A DNA stretch of 64,000 nucleotides from Pseudomonas sp. Au-Pse12. Lineage in GTDB: Bacteria; Pseudomonadota; Gammaproteobacteria; Pseudomonadales; Pseudomonadaceae. Made by a program: the position numbers and the translations under genes. The stretch lies in the NCBI RefSeq assembly GCF_021341665.1, contig NZ_JAJTTH010000002.1, positions 186,001 through 250,000 on the forward strand, given 5' to 3'. Positions 60,319 to 64,000 of the stretch are shown piece after piece; within the stretch, counting starts at the first letter, position 1; every line of letters begins with the position of its first letter. A model generated the notes under the pieces. It was not told where the DNA came from. It saw only the letters and a program-made list of their open reading frames with translations, and made no database searches.

Positions 60319-60367
60319 AAATTTCGCCTCATCGCGATACAACGTTTTACGGAAAACGAGCACCGCC

Positions 60368-60670
60368 ATGCCCCTCGACCTCGACGAAATAATAAAAGCC
60401 CTGGCACATCCGGTTCGCAGGGAAATCCTGCACTGGCTGAAAGACCCGACTGTCGAATTTCCCGATCAGGCTCATAGCAATGAGCACGGCGTCTGTGCCG
60501 GGCAGATCGACCAACGCTGCGGCCTGTCGCAGTCGACTGTGTCCGCCCACCTCGCCACCCTGCAACGCGCAGGCCTGATCAGTAGCCGGAAAGTCGGCCA
60601 ATGGCATTTTTTCAAACGCAACGAGGAAACCATCCAGCAGTTCCTCGCGCAAATGAGCCAAGAGCTCTGA
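60368..60670 (+). CDS. ArsR-family winged-helix regulator
   Basis: This 100-residue regulator has the ArsR winged helix (IIKALAHPVRREILHWL; recognition helix in CGLSQSTVSAHLATLQRAGLI). It has two cysteines, Cys43 and Cys51, just before the recognition helix, but not the CxC motif of metal-binding ArsR. It may therefore sense reactive electrophiles, which would suit control of an old yellow enzyme; this is inference. Palindromic sites upstream suggest autoregulation. It heads a three-gene operon. Confidence 0.88.
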   Translation: MPLDLDEIIKALAHPVRREILHWLKDPTVEFPDQAHSNEHGVCAGQIDQRCGLSQSTVSAHLATLQRAGLISSRKVGQWHFFKRNEETIQQFLAQMSQEL

Positions 60671-60688
60671 TCTGACAAGGACCCGACA

Positions 60689-61855
60689 ATGCCCCTTCCG
60701 CTGCTCATCCTGGCCTTGAGTGCCTTCGCCATCGGCACCACCGAGTTCGTCATCATGGGCTTGCTGCCCGATGTGGCGGCGGACCTCGGGGTGTCGATTC
60801 CCGGCGCTGGCTGGCTGGTCACCGGCTACGCCCTGGGCGTGGCCATTGGTGCGCCATTCATGGCCCTGGCCACCGCCCGGTTGCCACGCAAGGCGGCCCT
60901 GGTGGCGTTGATGGGAATCTTCATTGTCGGCAACCTGCTGTGCGCACTGGCCAGTGATTACAACGTGCTGATGTTCGCCCGAGTGATCACCGCGCTGTGC
61001 CACGGTGCCTTCTTTGGTATCGGTTCAGTGGTGGCCGCCGGCCTGGTTCCGGCCAACAAGCGCGCTTCGGCCGTGGCCCTGATGTTCACCGGCCTGACCC
61101 TGGCCAACGTCCTCGGCGTGCCCCTGGGCACCGCACTGGGCCAGGCCGCCGGCTGGCGCTCGACCTTCTGGGCGGTGACGGTCATCGGCGTGGTAGCGCT
61201 GATCGGCCTGCTGCGGTTCCTGCCGGCCAAGCGCGACGAGGAAAAACTCGACATGCGCGCCGAGCTGGCGGCCCTCAGGGGGGCGGGAATCTGGCTGTCG
61301 CTGAGCATGACCGCGCTGTTCGCCGCGTCGATGTTCACCCTGTTCACCTACGTTGCGCCGCTGCTCGGCGATGTCACCGGCGTCTCGCCCCAGGGCGTGA
61401 CCTGGACCCTGCTGCTGATTGGCCTGGGCCTGACCCTGGGCAACATCATCGGCGGCAAGCTGGCGGACAAGCGCCTGGGCGCCACCCTGATCGGCGTGTT
61501 CGCGGCCATGGCCGTGGTCTCCACCCTGCTGACCTGGACCAGCGTGGCGTTGATTCCCACCGAGATCACCCTGTTCCTCTGGGCCACCGCTTCGTTTGCT
61601 GCGGTTCCGGCGCTGCAGGTCAACGTGGTGACCTTTGGCAAGGCCGCGCCGAACCTGGTTTCGACCCTGAACATCGGTGCCTTCAACATCGGCAACGCCC
61701 TGGGCGCCTGGGTCGGCGGCAGCGTCATCGCCCACGGCTTCGGCCTCACCAGCGTGCCATTGGCCGCAGCGGCCCTGGCGATCCTGGCCCTGCTGGTGAC
61801 GTTGATTACCTTTCGCCAGGGCGGCAACGCCGAACTGGCTCCTGCGACCCACTGA
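60689..61855 (+). CDS. MFS transporter, DHA1 family (AraJ/YdhP-like)
   Basis: This 388-residue inner-membrane protein has 12 helices, the opening SAFAIGTTEFVIMGLLPDVA, motif A-like region FMALATARLPRKAAL, and motif C-type glycine-rich helix TLANVLGVPLGTALG. The DHA1 group exports sugars, drugs and small organics. It lies between the ArsR and old yellow enzyme genes and probably exports the compound the reductase detoxifies. AAGGAC precedes the start. Confidence 0.92.
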   Translation: MPLPLLILALSAFAIGTTEFVIMGLLPDVAADLGVSIPGAGWLVTGYALGVAIGAPFMALATARLPRKAALVALMGIFIVGNLLCALASDYNVLMFARVITALCHGAFFGIGSVVAAGLVPANKRASAVALMFTGLTLANVLGVPLGTALGQAAGWRSTFWAVTVIGVVALIGLLRFLPAKRDEEKLDMRAELAALRGAGIWLSLSMTALFAASMFTLFTYVAPLLGDVTGVSPQGVTWTLLLIGLGLTLGNIIGGKLADKRLGATLIGVFAAMAVVSTLLTWTSVALIPTEITLFLWATASFAAVPALQVNVVTFGKAAPNLVSTLNIGAFNIGNALGAWVGGSVIAHGFGLTSVPLAAAALAILALLVTLITFRQGGNAELAPATH

Positions 61856-61888
61856 TCCGTTTCTTTCCTATATAGAAGGCTGCATTCC

Positions 61889-62938
61889 ATGACGACTATC
61901 TTTGATCCGATCAAGATCGGCGACCTCGAGCTGTCCAACCGCATCATCATGGCGCCGCTGACCCGCTGCCGCGCCGACGCCGGCCGCGTGCCCAACGCGC
62001 TGATGGCCGAGTACTACGTGCAGCGGGCTTCGGCTGGCCTGATCCTCAGCGAGGCCACCTCGGTGACCCCGATGGGCGTGGGCTACCCGGACACTCCCGG
62101 CATCTGGTCCAACGACCAGGTGCGTGGCTGGGCCAACGTGACCAAGGCAGTGCACGGCGCCGGCGGCAAGATCTTCCTGCAACTGTGGCACGTCGGGCGG
62201 ATTTCCCACCCGTCCTACCTGGACGGTGAAACGCCAGTGGCGCCAAGCGCCCTCCAGCCCAAGGGCCATGTCAGCCTGGTGCGCCCATTGGCCGACTTCC
62301 CAACCCCACGGGCACTGGAAACCGCCGAGATTGCCGACATCGTCGAGGCTTACCGGGTCGGCGCGGAAAACGCCAAGGCCGCCGGTTTCGACGGCGTGGA
62401 AATCCACGGGGCCAACGGTTACCTGCTGGATCAGTTCCTGCAAAGCAGCACCAACCAGCGCACCGACCAGTACGGCGGCTCCCTGGAAAACCGTGCTCGC
62501 CTGCTGCTGGAAGTCACCGATGCGGCCATCGAGATCTGGGGCGCCGGCCGGGTAGGCGTGCACCTGGCACCGCGTGCCGACTCCCACGACATGGGCGACG
62601 CCAACCTGGCAGAAACCTTCACTTACGTGGCCCGTGAACTGGGCAAGCGCGGCATCGCGTTTATCTGCTCGCGCGAGAAAGAAGGTGCCGACAGCCTCGG
62701 CCCGCAACTGAAAGAAGCCTTCGGCGGTCCCTACATCGCCAACGAGCGTTTCACCAAGGACAGCGCCAATGCCTGGCTCGCCGCCGGCAAGGCTGATGCC
62801 GTGGCGTTCGGTGTGCCCTTCATCGCCAACCCGGACCTGCCGGCCCGCTTGAAAGCCGACGCCCCGTTGAACGAGGCACATCCGGAAACCTTCTACGGCA
62901 AGGGCCCGGTCGGCTACATCGACTACCCGACGCTGTAA
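61889..62938 (+). CDS. Old yellow enzyme family alkene reductase (NemA/XenB-like)
   Basis: This 349-residue FMN enzyme reduces activated C=C bonds and some nitro compounds with NAD(P)H. The classic OYE segments are visible: IIMAPLTRCRAD at the FMN site, FLQLWHVGRISHPSY, and GFDGVEIHGANGYLLDQFL with the paired active-site His-x-x-Asn, then NQRTDQYGGSLENR. It is the last gene of the ArsR operon and ends before a strong terminator. Confidence 0.93.
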   Translation: MTTIFDPIKIGDLELSNRIIMAPLTRCRADAGRVPNALMAEYYVQRASAGLILSEATSVTPMGVGYPDTPGIWSNDQVRGWANVTKAVHGAGGKIFLQLWHVGRISHPSYLDGETPVAPSALQPKGHVSLVRPLADFPTPRALETAEIADIVEAYRVGAENAKAAGFDGVEIHGANGYLLDQFLQSSTNQRTDQYGGSLENRARLLLEVTDAAIEIWGAGRVGVHLAPRADSHDMGDANLAETFTYVARELGKRGIAFICSREKEGADSLGPQLKEAFGGPYIANERFTKDSANAWLAAGKADAVAFGVPFIANPDLPARLKADAPLNEAHPETFYGKGPVGYIDYPTL

Positions 62939-62953
62939 ATCAGCAACGCAACC

Positions 62954-62986
62954 AAAAGCCCCGACTCGCCTGAGCCGGGGCTTTTT
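62954..62986 (+). terminator. Rho-independent terminator of the ArsR/MFS/OYE operon
   Basis: AAAAGCCCCG and CGGGGCTTTTT form a GC-rich stem, with inner CTC/GAG pairing and a short loop, followed by Ts. It also sits downstream of the convergent EamA gene and is likely bidirectional. Confidence 0.9.
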
Positions 62987-63025
62987 ATTGCCTGCACATT
63001 CTTGTTCGCCGCAGCCGCAAGCCAC

Positions 63026-63910
63026 TCAGCGTTTGCGCTGGGTCCAGGCCACCGCCAGGCCGCTGAGGCAGATGACCGCGATGCCGATGAGAGCGTAATG
63101 GTCCGGGGTGTGACTGAAGATCAGGTAGCCGTACAGCCCGGCGAACAGTATTTGCCCATAACTGAAGGGCGCCAGCATCGCCGGTGCGGCATGGCGGAAC
63201 GCCTGGGTCAGCAACATGTGGCCGAGCATGCCGCAGGTGCCCAGGCCGATCATGAACAACCCATGAATGAAAGTCGGCGTGCTCCAGAAGAACGGCAGCA
63301 ATGCGCTCATGATCAGGCTGTTGAAGATCCCGGTGAGAAAGTTGCTGGTGGTCGGGCTGTCGATTCCGCTGAGCTTGCGAGTCAGCAACTGATAGAAACC
63401 AAAGCACAAGGCCGAACCCAGCGGTAGCAGGATCGCCGGAGTGAACAGCGCGCCACCGGGACGCACCACAATCAGCACGCCCACAAACCCCGTCAGCACC
63501 GCCAGCCACTGGGCGCGGCTGACCCGCTCACCGAGAAACGGCACCGACAGCGCCGTCACCAGCAAGGGCGCCAGGAAGTTGACCGCGGTAGCTTCAGCCA
63601 GGGGGATATACCGCAGGCCGGTGGTGAACAACAGGCTGGTGCCGATCAGGCACAGCGCGCGCAGCAGTTGCAGCCCCGGGCGCTTGGTGCGTACCACCGC
63701 GGAGAAACCGCTGCGCGGCACGAACACCACCAGCATCAACAGGGTGTGCACCACATAACGGGCCCAGACCACCATGACAATCGGGTAAAAGGCCGAAAGG
63801 TACTTGGACAATGTGTCGTGGCTGGCGAAGAGCAGGACCGCCAGGCAAATCAGGGCTATCCCCTTGATGGGGTGTTCCGCGCCTTTGAACGGTGAAGGGG
63901 TCACACTCAT
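63026..63910 (-). CDS. EamA/DMT-family transporter (RhaT-like)
   Basis: This 294-residue inner-membrane protein has ten helices in two EamA halves, with LYLRYIPLAEATAVNFLAPLLV-type features in the first half and the family ending LAVAWTQRKR. Exported substrate unknown. It starts near the window edge; upstream is a GTAGC-TC-GCTAC palindrome at 63944-63955 that may be its operator. Confidence 0.9.
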   Translation of the reverse strand: MSVTPSPFKGAEHPIKGIALICLAVLLFASHDTLSKYLSAFYPIVMVVWARYVVHTLLMLVVFVPRSGFSAVVRTKRPGLQLLRALCLIGTSLLFTTGLRYIPLAEATAVNFLAPLLVTALSVPFLGERVSRAQWLAVLTGFVGVLIVVRPGGALFTPAILLPLGSALCFGFYQLLTRKLSGIDSPTTSNFLTGIFNSLIMSALLPFFWSTPTFIHGLFMIGLGTCGMLGHMLLTQAFRHAAPAMLAPFSYGQILFAGLYGYLIFSHTPDHYALIGIAVICLSGLAVAWTQRKR

Positions 63911-64000
63911 TCACACACCCGCAACAAAATCCCTACAAAATACGTAGCTCGCTACCTATCAACCTTTAACCAGCCCGTATATAAAAGCACCCCATCGTGA

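Noticed and set aside
1..64000. CRISPR arrays, tRNA or rRNA genes, prophage or insertion-sequence transposases
   Set aside because: No regularly spaced direct repeats, clover-leaf sequences, rRNA segments or transposase/integrase proteins were recognised. The repeats seen are REP-like hairpins and one MITE-like element.

Overview
This is a high-GC, gene-dense chromosomal stretch of a fluorescent-group Pseudomonas. The evidence is the combination of OprD-type porin, HxuIRA-like haem signalling, ornithine-lipid genes olsBA, SsuABC-type sulfur transporters, and many Pseudomonas REP-like hairpins between genes. Sixty protein genes are supported. I see no rRNA, tRNA, CRISPR array, prophage or complete insertion sequence.

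Layout. (1) 1-4392, minus strand: a compact cluster of a 2OG-Fe(II) oxygenase, a tRNA-dependent cyclodipeptide synthase (CDPS, XYP type), a DHA2 exporter and an FMN monooxygenase, which looks like a small diketopiperazine biosynthetic cluster. (2) 4684-10466, minus: a Tat-exported flavin amine oxidase, an exported RidA protein, a TonB receptor and a sulfonate-type binding protein. (3) 10790-12555, plus: an AbiE-like regulator/nucleotidyltransferase pair behind a long palindrome. (4) 12569-19718, minus: an SsuABC-like transporter with a DszC/SfnC-like oxygenase, a 2-hydroxyacid dehydrogenase, a class II aldolase and a renal-type dipeptidase. (5) 19920-23135: a LysR regulator divergent from a thiol dioxygenase and a four-domain rhodanese. 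(6) 23390-27580: an iron-starvation sigma factor, anti-sigma factor and TonB haem receptor. (7) 27791-28711: an MqsRA-like toxin-antitoxin pair whose antitoxin carries an unexpected C-terminal half. (8) 28715-36515, minus, with divergent double-wHTH GntR regulator: an undescribed-looking catabolic operon of amidase, HpPgdA-type deacetylase/imidase, MFS importer, two SDRs, a small CxxC protein, a CobW GTPase and a binding protein without a signal peptide. (9) 37928-50199: RHH/PfpI pair, DMT exporter, METTL25-like methyltransferase, LemA with three TPM proteins, BglX, ClsB-like synthase, YceI and an OprD porin. (10) 50383-55283: an IclR regulator with an amidase, MHS transporter and M20 hydrolase; matching operator sites lie upstream of this operon and of the OprD gene. 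(11) 55455-63910: a class C beta-lactamase-like hydrolase, an acyl-CoA-dehydrogenase-like protein divergent from olsBA, AcpH, an ArsR/MFS/old-yellow-enzyme operon behind two matching operators, and a DMT transporter.

Many operons use 1-8 nt stop/start overlaps, so co-translation is common. The strongest candidates for new biology are the CDPS cluster, the GntR-controlled amidase/deacetylase/CobW operon, and the two atypical toxin-antitoxin loci. All functions are inferred from sequence motifs and context; no database search was available.
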